Shown here in pieces: positions 17,401-26,325 of a stretch of 64,000 nucleotides of DNA (positions within the stretch are counted from its first letter, which is position 1; each line of letters opens with the position of its first letter). The notes below the pieces were generated by a model. It was not told the DNA's origin, searched no databases, and was given only the letters and a program-made list of their open reading frames with translations. The stretch comes from Psychroflexus gondwanensis ACAM 44 (GTDB lineage Bacteria > Bacteroidota > Bacteroidia > Flavobacteriales > Flavobacteriaceae). Both the position numbers and the translations under genes were made by a program. The DNA is taken from assembly GCF_000355905.1 (NCBI RefSeq), contig NZ_APLF01000008.1:62001-126000 (forward strand), in the 5' to 3' direction.

Positions 17401-17689
17401 TTTATTGACTTGGGATTTCATTTTCACTGCTTTTGCTAAGCAATTGGCTTTTTTGAGTTAATAGTTGTTATAATTTCTTCTGATTTTGACACTGTATGTT
17501 TAGAGCATTTGAGAAATCCAGTTTAAACTTTCGGCAAACTTGAGGTGTCGTCCAGAGTGAGATAAAATCTAAAGGCTTTATCTAGGATTGTAAATCCACT
17601 ACATTTTTAATATTAACTAACGTTATAGTTGATTTTCGTTCTTTTTAATTAAGTTTGAAAATATACATCAAAACCTATAGGTATGAAGA
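17401..17689 (+). repeat. Leader A, copy 1 (upstream of first GLPGLI cluster)
   Basis: About 290 bases, repeated with roughly 90% identity at 24207-24496, again ending at the start codon of a GLPGLI gene (CCTATAGGTATGAAGA). Both copies begin ATTGACTTGGGATTTC and contain CCAGAGTGAGATAAAATCTA. It occupies the whole gap between lspA and the first GLPGLI gene, so it holds the promoter and a long untranslated leader. No ORF is visible. Confidence 0.85.
17613..17657 (+). promoter_or_regulatory. Promoter with overlapping dyad for GLPGLI cluster 1
   Basis: TTG (17629-17631), 18 bases, then TAAGTTTG (17650-17657) fit the Bacteroidota -33/-7 pattern, 25 bases before the start codon. The -33 element overlaps a near-perfect dyad TTAACTA-N6-TAGTTGA (17613-17632), which is perfect in the second leader copy (TTAACTA-N6-TAGTTAA at 24419-24438). 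A regulator binding there is inferred. Confidence 0.5.
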
Positions 17690-18531
17690 TATTCCCTAGC
17701 TTGTCCACAGCTTTTTTCTGTTTATTTATTTTTTCTTTTTCAATCTCAACTGCTCAGGAGTTAACAGATAAATTTAAATACAAAGCCACTTACGAATTGA
17801 CTTGGCAAATAGATTCAACTAATGCGGAATCTATTCAAAATGAAACAATGCTACTTTTTACCGGAGCGGGATATTCCAGATTTTCCAGCCAAGGGCATCA
17901 TATAGAAGATTCAATACAAAGGGTTTATAAAGAACGCGAACGAACTCCACAAAGTTTTAGTGAGATGAGATCCAAAATTTCTGAAACAAAATTCAAATAT
18001 TACATAAATAAAAAATTAGCTGATAGAGAAATAAATTTTCAGGAAGAAATAGTAAAAGATTATTATGAATATTCTGAGGATCTATCGAGCATAGAATGGA
18101 ATATTTTGCCCGAAACAAAAGACATATCTGGTTTTGCGGTACAAAAAGCAAAAACAAGCTATGCAGGTAGGAATTATACGGCCTGGTTTACTTCGGAAAT
18201 CCCAATTCCCGACGGACCCTACAAATTTAACGGCCTGCCGGGATTAATTATAAAAATAGCTGATGAAAAAGAATATTATGTATTCAAGTTAACCGGATTT
18301 AAAAGTTTAAAGGAGCCGATTTTTGATACTGAAAGCGACGAAGACTACCTAGAAGTCGATAAAAACAAGTTCAGGGAAATCAAAGAAGAATATAATGTTG
18401 ATCCCATTGCAGCACTGGGACGATCAGGAATGACCATTAGCTTTAAATCGGGGTTGGGACAAAAAGAGAAGATGATGAAAGAACACCGTAAGGAGTTAAA
18501 AAAACAAAACAACCCCATAGAATTAAAATAA
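17683..18531 (+). CDS. GLPGLI-family protein, cluster 1 gene 1
   Basis: 282 residues, Sec signal peptide (MKIFPSLSTAFFCLFIFSFS, cleavage near TAQ). The family motif is in GPYKFNGLPGLIIKI (about 180-194), preceded by the usual YTAWFTSEIPIPDGPY. The protein ends in KKQNNPIELK, a C-terminus shared by all four cluster-1 members. GLPGLI proteins (TIGR01200) are exported Bacteroidota proteins of unknown function; location is periplasm or cell surface. It is the first gene after leader A and is followed 11 bases later by the next paralogue, so the genes form an operon. Confidence 0.9.
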   Translation: MKIFPSLSTAFFCLFIFSFSISTAQELTDKFKYKATYELTWQIDSTNAESIQNETMLLFTGAGYSRFSSQGHHIEDSIQRVYKERERTPQSFSEMRSKISETKFKYYINKKLADREINFQEEIVKDYYEYSEDLSSIEWNILPETKDISGFAVQKAKTSYAGRNYTAWFTSEIPIPDGPYKFNGLPGLIIKIADEKEYYVFKLTGFKSLKEPIFDTESDEDYLEVDKNKFREIKEEYNVDPIAALGRSGMTISFKSGLGQKEKMMKEHRKELKKQNNPIELK

Positions 18532-18542
18532 AATTCGGACCA

Positions 18543-19361
18543 ATGAAAAAGCTTATTATTTTATTAGTACTCAGTTTTGCAAATTTCCAAGCAGAGAGTC
18601 AAAACAACAACACTTTTACAGCTAATTATGAAGTCACCTACAGGCTAGAGTATAGCCCAGACTCTACAGATATTAAAGATAAATCTACTGAAGATTTTCA
18701 TTTGTTTATAGGAGATAATAAATCAAAATTTATAAGCAAGAATCAACGAATTAGAGATTCTATAGTAACTAAAATGGAAGAAAATTTTAATGGTTCCATA
18801 AACTTTGCAAATAAAAATATGCCTAAGACTAAGTTTAATGAAATTATTTTTAAAGATTATAAAAATAATAAACTTAAGATTGTGGATCGAATAGGTAGTG
18901 ATGAATTCTTATATTCTGAAGTTATTCAACCTTACACTTGGGAGATAAAACAAGATAAAAAAGTCATTAATGATTTTAAAGTACAGAAAGCAGTTACCAA
19001 ATTTGGAGGTCGAGAATTTATAGCTTGGTTTACAGAAGAGATAGCTATACCACAGGGCCCTTATAAATTTGAAGGTTTACCTGGCTTGATTGTTCAAATA
19101 AGTGATACCGAAAACCATTATAACTATCAATTGATTTCTTTTAAGGAAGTTAATGGCGATAAACAAATTGAAGATTTAGATATAAACATAAACTATATTA
19201 AAACATCAAAACAAGAGTTTTATAAGGCCAAACGTGATTATTATGCTAATTATTTCGTAAGATTAAATGAAAAAGGTATATCCTTAGGTTTGAGTCCTCA
19301 AAAAAAACGAAAAATTCAGGAAAAGTTTGATAAACAAAACAACCCCATAGAATTAAAATAA
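18543..19361 (+). CDS. GLPGLI-family protein, cluster 1 gene 2
   Basis: 272 residues with signal peptide MKKLIILLVLSFANFQAES. The motif lies in GPYKFEGLPGLIVQI (about 174-188) after FIAWFTEEIAIPQ. The first ~55 codons are identical in DNA to those of the next gene (19373), then the two diverge to moderate similarity. The 3' end with its spacer (NNPIELK, stop, AAATTCGGACC) repeats the 3' end and spacer of the previous gene exactly. These patches of identity point to recent unequal exchange or gene conversion. Function is unknown; the product is exported. Confidence 0.9.
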   Translation: MKKLIILLVLSFANFQAESQNNNTFTANYEVTYRLEYSPDSTDIKDKSTEDFHLFIGDNKSKFISKNQRIRDSIVTKMEENFNGSINFANKNMPKTKFNEIIFKDYKNNKLKIVDRIGSDEFLYSEVIQPYTWEIKQDKKVINDFKVQKAVTKFGGREFIAWFTEEIAIPQGPYKFEGLPGLIVQISDTENHYNYQLISFKEVNGDKQIEDLDININYIKTSKQEFYKAKRDYYANYFVRLNEKGISLGLSPQKKRKIQEKFDKQNNPIELK

Positions 19362-19372
19362 AATTCGGACCA

Positions 19373-20185
19373 ATGAAAAAGCTTATTATTTTATTAGTAC
19401 TCAGTTTTGCAAATTTCCAAGCAGAGAGTCAAAACAACAACACTTTTACAGCTAATTATGAAGTCACCTACAGGCTAGAGTATAGCCCAGACTCTACAGA
19501 TATTAAAGATAAATCTACTGAAGATTTTTATCTGTTTATAGGAGATGAGAAATCAAAATTTATAAGTGTCAATAAATGGGTTAGAGACTCCATGATAGTA
19601 AAAATGGCAAAAAATTTTAATGGTTCGCATATAAATATGTCAAAGAGAAAAACTCCAAAGACTAAATTCTATGAAATTATTTTTAAAGATTATGAGAACA
19701 ATCAAATCAAGGTTTCAGACAGGATAGGTGGTGATGTATTTTTATATTCTGAAAATATTTCACCATATATTTGGCAGGTTAATAAAGATAAAAAAGTTAT
19801 AAATGATTTTAAAGTCCAAAAAGCAGTTACTGAATTTGCAGGACGTAAATATGTGGCTTGGTTTACCGAAGAAATACCTATTCCACAAGGGCCTTACAAA
19901 TTTGAAGGTTTGCCAGGTTTAATTGTACAAATAAGTGACTTGGAAAATCATTATAACTTTCAATTGATTTCTTTTATGGAATTAAAAGGAGAGAAAGAAA
20001 TTATTAATTTTGACAATAACAAAAATTATATAAAAACTACAAAGAAACAATTACACCAAACTAAACAGGATTTTTTTGATGATCCTATATCGCGCATACC
20101 ATTCGACTTAACTCCTCAAGATAAACGAAGAATAAAAGAGAAATATAAAAAACAAAACAACCCCATAGAATTAGATCAAAAATAA
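19373..20185 (+). CDS. GLPGLI-family protein, cluster 1 gene 3
   Basis: 270 residues, signal peptide identical to that of the preceding paralogue. The motif lies in GPYKFEGLPGLIVQI after YVAWFTEEIPIPQ, and the protein ends NNPIELDQK. The mature N-terminal ~30 residues are the same as in the neighbour, while the middle (about 65-150) differs at many positions, including a charged patch KRKTPKTKF. It is the last gene before leader B. No catalytic residues are recognisable; function unknown. Confidence 0.9.
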   Translation: MKKLIILLVLSFANFQAESQNNNTFTANYEVTYRLEYSPDSTDIKDKSTEDFYLFIGDEKSKFISVNKWVRDSMIVKMAKNFNGSHINMSKRKTPKTKFYEIIFKDYENNQIKVSDRIGGDVFLYSENISPYIWQVNKDKKVINDFKVQKAVTEFAGRKYVAWFTEEIPIPQGPYKFEGLPGLIVQISDLENHYNFQLISFMELKGEKEIINFDNNKNYIKTTKKQLHQTKQDFFDDPISRIPFDLTPQDKRRIKEKYKKQNNPIELDQK

Positions 20186-20226
20186 AATCGACATTTTATT
20201 AGCAATAATAATGAACTAATAACACT

Positions 20227-20515
20227 ATAAACAAAAGTTAAACTTAAATTTTTAACATCTTACACTCTACTGTTGCGTTTTTTTTTTAAGTTCGTTTTGT
20301 AATTTAATAATCTTTCCAATTTTGATTTATTAATGACATAGACTTGCAACTCTAGCAGTACTGTTTTGGATACGTATAAAACAAATTGGATTTGTACGTA
20401 TTCATTTTTAAAACAAATGTTTAATCGAACTCTAGGTTGAGTTCAAAAAATTTAAAATTATGAAATTATTAAAAAATTCCTTTTTAGGAACTGTATTTTT
20501 ATTGGCTTTAGGTTC
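20227..20515 (+). repeat. Leader B, copy 1 (upstream of short peptide gene)
   Basis: About 290 bases repeated at 26039-26325 with about 90% identity, running into the first ~18 codons of the peptide gene. It holds a bulged stem GATACGTA(TAAAA)CAAAT / ATTTGTACGTATTC at 20369-20403, the same in both copies, and the conserved tail CGAACTCTAGGTTG close to the start codon. The long conserved untranslated leader suggests RNA-level or operator control; this is inference. Confidence 0.8.
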
Positions 20516-20687
20516 TGTATCTATAGTTACTGCAAATAATGAAAACAAAGACTTAGAAGTTGAAAAACGTGCCTGTGTTCGTACAACTTTTTCTTTTGGA
20601 GTAACAGCTTTAACTTGTGGAGATACTACTGAAGAAATCATTGCAAAAATTATAGAAGCTGACGAAGAAATTTGTCCTATAAATTAA
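20460..20687 (+). CDS. Short secreted Cys-containing peptide
   Basis: 75 residues: a signal peptide (MKLLKNSFLGTVFLLALGSV, cleavage near TAN), then a ~50-residue mature part with three Cys (KRACVRTT, LTCGDTT, EICPIN). It has no membrane segment after cleavage. It has its own long leader and is closed by a strong terminator, so it can be made separately from the flanking GLPGLI genes. I do not recognise a family with certainty; short flavobacterial exported proteins of the DUF6520 kind look similar. A related, frameshifted copy sits at 26269-26499 in the same cassette position. Confidence 0.7.
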   Translation: MKLLKNSFLGTVFLLALGSVSIVTANNENKDLEVEKRACVRTTFSFGVTALTCGDTTEEIIAKIIEADEEICPIN

Positions 20688-20695
20688 TTTAAATT

Positions 20696-20725
20696 AAACC
20701 TGCCTAACAGGCAGGTTTTTCCTTT
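20696..20725 (+). terminator. Strong rho-independent terminator after the peptide gene
   Basis: AAACCTGCCT and AGGCAGGTTT form a perfect 10-bp stem around a 3-base loop, followed by TTCCTTTTT. It lies between the peptide gene and the next GLPGLI gene, 9 bases after the peptide stop codon, and probably lowers read-through into the downstream genes. Confidence 0.9.
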
Positions 20726-20744
20726 TTAATAAATATTTCTTATT

Positions 20745-21548
20745 ATGTCTAAAAAATTTATTTTAGTATTTGTACTAATAATTTCAATTAATATTGAAGC
20801 TCAGACAAAGTATGAATTAAACCATAAGTTTACCTATTTACTTACATATCAATCAGATTCTACAATTACATATAATAAGCAAAGCGAAGAAATGTATTTG
20901 TTAACAAATGAGAATGTCTCTATTTTTCAGAGTAAAAATGGATATTTAAAAGATTCATTGTTACTCGCAATTGAAAATGATCCGACTGACGAATTAAGTA
21001 TGGCGGATATCTCAAGATTTCCCAAAACACAATTTCATTCTAAAATATTAAAGAAAAACTCCAAAGACAGCATTATAGTATACGATAAAATTATAACAGA
21101 TAATTTTAAATACCTTGAAGATAAAGGGAATATTAAATGGAAAATAACTTCCGATACTCAGACTATAAATGGTTTAAAATGCCAAAAAGCAACTACCTCT
21201 TATGGAGGTAGAGATTATGAAGCTTGGTTCTCCAATGAAATACCTATTTCTGACGGCCCCTATAAATTTAGCGGCCTTCCTGGTCTTATAATTAAAATTT
21301 CAGATTCAAAAAATCATTATGTTTTTGAACTCATAGCTAAATCAAAAATTGATCTAACCTACTCAAAACTTGAGCCTAAAAAAAATCTATTTTTTACAAC
21401 TAAAGCAGTTTTTTTTGATAAGCGTGAAGATTTTAAAAATAATGTCATAGAAAGAATCGCTCAATCAGGTTTTATCATTGATGATAAATATAAAGCTAAA
21501 GTAAGACAGAAATTTAGAAAAAGGAATAACCCTATAGAACTAGAATAA
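20745..21548 (+). CDS. GLPGLI-family protein, cluster 1 gene 4
   Basis: 267 residues with signal peptide MSKKFILVFVLIISINIEAQ. The motif lies in GPYKFSGLPGLIIKI (about 173-187) after YEAWFSNEIPISD; the protein ends RKRNNPIELE. It is more diverged from the three upstream paralogues than these are from each other. Its stop is followed one base later by the TTG start of the outer-membrane receptor-like gene, so the two are translationally linked, suggesting that this GLPGLI protein works with that barrel. Confidence 0.9.
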   Translation: MSKKFILVFVLIISINIEAQTKYELNHKFTYLLTYQSDSTITYNKQSEEMYLLTNENVSIFQSKNGYLKDSLLLAIENDPTDELSMADISRFPKTQFHSKILKKNSKDSIIVYDKIITDNFKYLEDKGNIKWKITSDTQTINGLKCQKATTSYGGRDYEAWFSNEIPISDGPYKFSGLPGLIIKISDSKNHYVFELIAKSKIDLTYSKLEPKKNLFFTTKAVFFDKREDFKNNVIERIAQSGFIIDDKYKAKVRQKFRKRNNPIELE

Positions 21549-21549
21549 T

Positions 21550-24189
21550 TTGAGTAAAGTCTGTCTTTATGCGTTAGCTTTAGTTGCCTTTTCAGGCTAT
21601 GCCCAATCCCATCTTACAGGAAAAGTGCTTGATGAAAATGATCAAGTTCTAAGTGGGGCAACGGTGATGGTCAGTAAAGATTCTACAGGAACTATTTTGG
21701 CTTATAGCATTAGTAGTGGTAGTGGTGAGTTTAAAGTCCAACTGGATTCAGAGTTAGATTCCCTTTTTCTGAAGGTGTCGTATATAAGTTATACAACCTG
21801 GCAGCAACACATTCAGAATAAAGACCAACAGCTCGATATCCAGCTGTCGCCATCTTCAGAAGAACTCAAGGAAGTCCTGGTAAAGTCTAAAGAAATAGAA
21901 CAAAGAGGCGACACCCTCAATTATTCGGTCTCAGCATTTTCAGACCAGAAAGACAGAGTTATTGCCGATGTGCTCAAGAAAATGCCAGGCATAGAAGTCA
22001 TGCCAGGCGGCCAGATTAAGTATCAAGGTGAGCCGATTGAAAAATACTATATAGAAGGTTTGGATTTATTGGAAGGCCGCTACAATTTGGCCAATAATAA
22101 TATTGCTGCCAAAGATGTGTCGCAAGTCCAAATTCTGGAAAATCACCAACCCATCAAAATGTTGGACAGTCTGGAATTTTCTGAGCGCGCTTCGCTCAAT
22201 ATCAAACTTAAAAAGGAAGTGACTGTAAGCGGCAATGCCGAACTCGGTTCTGGATTTTCGCCTTTGCTGTGGAAAGCTAAAATCACACCTATGCTGTTTA
22301 CCAAAAAGAATCAAGCGATTGTGACTTACCAAGCTAATAACACTGGGAGCGATGTGTCCAGAGAAATCAGGGATTTTTCTATCGCTGATTTTGGTCGAGA
22401 AGAGTTCAACACCTCCAAAACCGATTGGCTCTCCATCAGGCAACTTGCAGAACCGCCTTTTTCACAAGAACGCTGGTTGGATAATAATGTGCATTTGGGT
22501 TCGGCTAATTATTTGATTCGGCTTAAAAAAGATGTGGATCTAAAAACCAACATTTCTTACCTTAATGACGCCCAACAACAAATCGGAAATACCCAAACCC
22601 GTTTTTTCACTCCTACCGATACTATCGATTTGACGGAAAACACCAACAACGATTTATTTAGGAGTACACTGCAATCCAAGTTTATTTTGGAGCGAAACAC
22701 AAGTGACAATTATTTAAAAAACGAATTAGAGATAAATGGGTTTTGGGATTCTCAACGCGGAGCGATCAACACAGGGAACACTCAGGTGCAGCAACAGCTC
22801 TCCAATCCGTTTTCTGTGATTCGTAACAAATTGAGGTTTTTGCAGCCTGTAGGAAAGCAGGTGGTCACCTTTAGGTCCAACACGGGGTATACCGAAGCCA
22901 ACCAAAGCCTGAATGTGAGCCCTGGCCAGTTTGAAGCCTCATTAAATGACGGCGAAGCATACCAGGAACTGCAACAAACCGTAGAAACCAATACTTTTTT
23001 TAGTGATAATACGGCGGGATTTACAAAGCGAATTAAAGGCATAACAGTGTCGCCAGAAGTAGGTGTTTCTGTCAAGAATCAGTCTTTAGGTAGTCAGTTA
23101 ACTATTCTTGATGCGGATAGAACAGAAACCTTGGGAGGTGATTTTCAAAACAAGCTTGATTTTTTAAGCACTCGCTTTTATGCCACCAGCAAATTTGTTT
23201 ACAAAAAAGGAGATTGGAATGTGAGGTTGACCACGCCCATTAATCTAAGAAGTTTTGATATTCAGGATACTTCATTACAAGAAAATCAAAACCTCAGTCG
23301 CGTCACGTTTGAACCCAATTTGTACGTGAGAAACAAAATTTCAGCCTTTTGGGAAACCAGTATTTCTGCCAATCTCAGCAATGATTTTGGCGACATGCAA
23401 CAATTGTATTTTGGATTTATTTTTAACAATTATCGAAATCTTCAGCGTTATAATTCGCCTTTACCAGAAAACTTCAGTCAGAATTACTTCTGGCGACTTC
23501 GGTTTAGGAATCCATTAAAATCCATTTTTGCGAATCTTTCCTATTCTTTTAATCAGACAAAGCGCAATTTGCTGTACAGCAATCAAATCGGACTCAATGC
23601 CGCCACGATTTTCGAAGCGATAGGGCAGGATAATTTTTCAAACTCTCATAGAATCAACGTCAAAACCAGTAAATATTTTAGAGAATTAAAGACGACTTTA
23701 AGTCTAGGAAGTAATTTTACGATTTCCAATCGTGAGCAAATACTAAATGGTAATTTAGCCGATGTAGAAAATCAAAATTTAAGTTTTAATCTAGATCTAG
23801 AGTCCGAAGTGACCGACTGGTTAAGTGCGAGTTACTCAGGTAATTTCAGTTTTTTACAAACGCGTTTTGAAGATAGGGATTTCGATGAAATAAGAACTCA
23901 GCAGCACGAGTTAGACCTATTTTTTTATGTAGCAGATAATCAATATTTCAATTTGGATACAGAATACTATTTTAATAATATTTCTGAGGAAAACCGCAAT
24001 AATTATTTTCTGAATTTCAACTATCAATATACCTTCGAAGAAGTAGGAATAGACCTAAATGCCAGTTGGAACAACGTCCTCAATACCGATGAATTTGTGC
24101 GGGTTTCCAACACAGATTTTTCCTACGTGCAAAGCACCTACCTTTTAAGGCCTTCTCAGATTTTAGTTAGCGTGAAGTTTTTGTTTTAA
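21550..24189 (+). CDS. TonB-receptor-like outer-membrane protein of GLPGLI cluster 1
   Basis: 879 residues. A signal peptide (MSKVCLYALALVAFSGYAQS) is followed by a carboxypeptidase-regulatory-like domain (about 20-100, starting SHLTGKVLDENDQ), a plug-like region (about 120-230, with RVIADVLKKMPGIEVMPGG and KYQGEPIEKYYIEG) and a long beta-barrel ending SQILVSVKFLF. It is full-length homologous to the 884-residue protein of cluster 2. The start is TTG, one base after the GLPGLI stop. Such proteins usually move or bind a substrate at the outer membrane; the substrate is unknown. Confidence 0.85.
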   Translation: MSKVCLYALALVAFSGYAQSHLTGKVLDENDQVLSGATVMVSKDSTGTILAYSISSGSGEFKVQLDSELDSLFLKVSYISYTTWQQHIQNKDQQLDIQLSPSSEELKEVLVKSKEIEQRGDTLNYSVSAFSDQKDRVIADVLKKMPGIEVMPGGQIKYQGEPIEKYYIEGLDLLEGRYNLANNNIAAKDVSQVQILENHQPIKMLDSLEFSERASLNIKLKKEVTVSGNAELGSGFSPLLWKAKITPMLFTKKNQAIVTYQANNTGSDVSREIRDFSIADFGREEFNTSKTDWLSIRQLAEPPFSQERWLDNNVHLGSANYLIRLKKDVDLKTNISYLNDAQQQIGNTQTRFFTPTDTIDLTENTNNDLFRSTLQSKFILERNTSDNYLKNELEINGFWDSQRGAINTGNTQVQQQLSNPFSVIRNKLRFLQPVGKQVVTFRSNTGYTEANQSLNVSPGQFEASLNDGEAYQELQQTVETNTFFSDNTAGFTKRIKGITVSPEVGVSVKNQSLGSQLTILDADRTETLGGDFQNKLDFLSTRFYATSKFVYKKGDWNVRLTTPINLRSFDIQDTSLQENQNLSRVTFEPNLYVRNKISAFWETSISANLSNDFGDMQQLYFGFIFNNYRNLQRYNSPLPENFSQNYFWRLRFRNPLKSIFANLSYSFNQTKRNLLYSNQIGLNAATIFEAIGQDNFSNSHRINVKTSKYFRELKTTLSLGSNFTISNREQILNGNLADVENQNLSFNLDLESEVTDWLSASYSGNFSFLQTRFEDRDFDEIRTQQHELDLFFYVADNQYFNLDTEYYFNNISEENRNNYFLNFNYQYTFEEVGIDLNASWNNVLNTDEFVRVSNTDFSYVQSTYLLRPSQILVSVKFLF

Positions 24190-24206
24190 GAGCAACAGCC
24201 TAAAGT

Positions 24207-24496
24207 TTTATTGACTTGGGATTTCATTTTCAATGCTTTTGCTAAGCAATTGGGTTTTTCGAAGTAATAGCTGTTATAATTTCTTCTGATTTTGACACTG
24301 CATGTTTAGACCAGTTGAGATATCCAGTTTAAACTTTCGGCAAACTTAAGCTGTCGTCCAGAGTGAGATAAAATCTAAAGGCTTTATCTAGGATTTTAAA
24401 TCCACTGCATTTTTTATATTAACTAACGTTATAGTTAATTGTCGTTCTTTTTAACTAGGTTTGATAATCTACATTAAAAACCTATAGGTATGAAGA
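24207..24496 (+). repeat. Leader A, copy 2 (upstream of second GLPGLI cluster)
   Basis: Near-identical to 17401-17689. It contains the perfect dyad TTAACTA-N6-TAGTTAA (24419-24438) and a -7 box TAGGTTTG (24456-24463), and runs to the start codon of the next GLPGLI gene. It fills the 300-base gap between the first barrel gene and cluster 2. A third, decayed relative may lie after the second barrel gene (30078-30240: ATTTCTTCTGACTTTGACTC). Confidence 0.85.
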
Positions 24497-25218
24497 CTAT
24501 TTTAGGAGTAGTGCTTATGTTTAGCGCTGTATCATTCTCTCAAGTTCAATCTGGAATTATCAATTACACCGCTGAAATGAACTTAAAGCATAAAAAAGAA
24601 TTTATTGAAGGGATCAAGGAAAAAGAAGACCTTGCTATGAATATTAAGCAACAGGTAATAAATCATTATAAGAATGCAGAATCAGATTATTATGAGTTGC
24701 ATTTCAATGAGGATGAATCTTACTACTTTCACGATCCTTCGCTTCGTCAGGATGCCAGTTACAACATAGGAAGTAAAGCAGGACTTGACTCTTATTACCA
24801 AAATACTAATTCTAGTTTAATTATCGAAGATAGTCGAATATTCAATTTTGTTGCTCACCAGCCTTTAGACTGGATGATTACCAATAATAGTAAAATGATA
24901 GGGGATTTTAAGTGTTATAAAGCAACCACCACAGAAACACTATATAGCCGACAAGGGCATTTTTACGATAGAGATGTCATCGCCTGGTTTGCTCCAGAAA
25001 TTCCGGTAAGATTTGGTCCTAAAAATTATAGTGGTCTTCCAGGATTGGTGCTCGAGGTTAAAAGAAAAGAATTTACGATTACAGCCACCAAAATCAATCT
25101 TAATCCAGATGAAAAGAAATTAAAAATAAAACGAGTCGATAAAGATGAAAAAGTGATTTCACAAAAAGAAATGAATGAAAGGATTGCAGATATGATGAAA
25201 GATTACGATAAGAGTTAG
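24490..25218 (+). CDS. GLPGLI-family protein, cluster 2 gene 1
   Basis: 242 residues with signal peptide MKTILGVVLMFSAVSFSQ. The motif lies in GPKNYSGLPGLVLEVK (about 176-191) after VIAWFAPEIPVRF. This subfamily differs from cluster 1: it lacks the NNPIEL tail and ends MMKDYDKS. It is also marked by ESYYFHDPS and a GSKAGLDSYY segment. First gene after leader A copy 2; the next paralogue follows 2 bases later. Function unknown; product exported. Confidence 0.9.
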   Translation: MKTILGVVLMFSAVSFSQVQSGIINYTAEMNLKHKKEFIEGIKEKEDLAMNIKQQVINHYKNAESDYYELHFNEDESYYFHDPSLRQDASYNIGSKAGLDSYYQNTNSSLIIEDSRIFNFVAHQPLDWMITNNSKMIGDFKCYKATTTETLYSRQGHFYDRDVIAWFAPEIPVRFGPKNYSGLPGLVLEVKRKEFTITATKINLNPDEKKLKIKRVDKDEKVISQKEMNERIADMMKDYDKS

Positions 25219-25220
25219 TA

Positions 25221-25988
25221 ATGTACAAAAAAATCTTAAAAACAAAGGCCATGACTAAACATACAATACATTTCAGCATTCTTTTAGTTCTAATATTAAT
25301 TAGCTCTAATAGTCAATCTCAAGACCAGAGTGGCAGTATCACTTATAAAGGAATAGTAAATGAAAAATTCGTGGATAGCTTTTTAGTTGCTTATAAGAAA
25401 AAAGATAGACCAATGTCTGTCAAACAAGATGTAATCAAAGCTATGGAAAATGCAAAGGTTGAAGAATTTTTACTAAACTTTAAAAACGACGAATCCTATT
25501 ATTATAAAAAACCAAATCTTGAAGATCAAAATTACTTAATGGGAAGTCGTGCAGGTACTACACCTTATTATACCAACAGCTCGAAGGATATGATCATTCA
25601 AATGAGTAGACCCTTAGGGAACATTAACTTTAAGCCCGTGGAGTGGGAAATAACTGGCAAAACTAAAAAAATAGGTAACTATACTTGCCGCCAAGCCAAA
25701 ACAACTGAAAAACTCTACAGTAGGCAGGGGTATTTTTTTTATAAAGACGTTGTTGCTTGGTTTACACCAGACATCCCAATAAGTTTTGGTCCAAAGAATT
25801 ATAACGGACTTCCTGGATTAATCCTTCAGATTGAGGATAGAGAATACACCTTAACGGCGATAAAGATAAATTTGAATCCATCTGATGATGTAAAAATTAA
25901 AAGAATAGATAAAAAGGATAAGGTTATATCAGAGAAGGAGTCTTATAGGCGTATTGAGGAAATGATGAAAGATTATAGTAAAAGATAA
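25221..25988 (+). CDS. GLPGLI-family protein, cluster 2 gene 2
   Basis: 255 residues from the first ATG; an internal ATG at 25251 (MTKHTIHFSILLVLI) gives a more standard signal peptide and is an equally likely start. The motif is in GPKNYNGLPGLILQIE; the tail is EMMKDYSKR. It has the same subfamily markers as the upstream gene (ESYYYKKP, GSRAGTTPYY). Two bases separate it from the upstream stop, so it belongs to the same operon. Function unknown. Confidence 0.88.
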   Translation: MYKKILKTKAMTKHTIHFSILLVLILISSNSQSQDQSGSITYKGIVNEKFVDSFLVAYKKKDRPMSVKQDVIKAMENAKVEEFLLNFKNDESYYYKKPNLEDQNYLMGSRAGTTPYYTNSSKDMIIQMSRPLGNINFKPVEWEITGKTKKIGNYTCRQAKTTEKLYSRQGYFFYKDVVAWFTPDIPISFGPKNYNGLPGLILQIEDREYTLTAIKINLNPSDDVKIKRIDKKDKVISEKESYRRIEEMMKDYSKR

Positions 25989-26038
25989 ATTTTTTATGAG
26001 GATAAGTAAATAAGCAATATTAGTGAAGTATAAACAAC

Positions 26039-26325
26039 ATAAACAAAAGTTAAACGTAAATTTTTAACATCTTACACTCAGCTGTTGCGTTTTTTTTTAC
26101 GTTCGTTGTGTAATTAATAATTCTTCCAATTTTGATTTATTAATGACATAGAGTTGCAACTCTAGCAGTACTGTTTTGGATACGTATAAAACAAATTGGA
26201 TTTGTACGTATTCATTTTAAAACAAATGTTTAATCGAACTCTAGGTTGGGTTCAAAAAATTTAAAATTATGAAATTATTAAAAAGTTCCTTTTAGGAACT
26301 GTATTTTTATTTGCATTAGGAACGG
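26039..26325 (+). repeat. Leader B, copy 2
   Basis: About 90% identical to 20227-20515, including the identical bulged stem with two TACGTA boxes (26179-26213). It precedes the broken peptide gene at the same position in the cassette, between the second-last and last GLPGLI gene. Confidence 0.8.
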
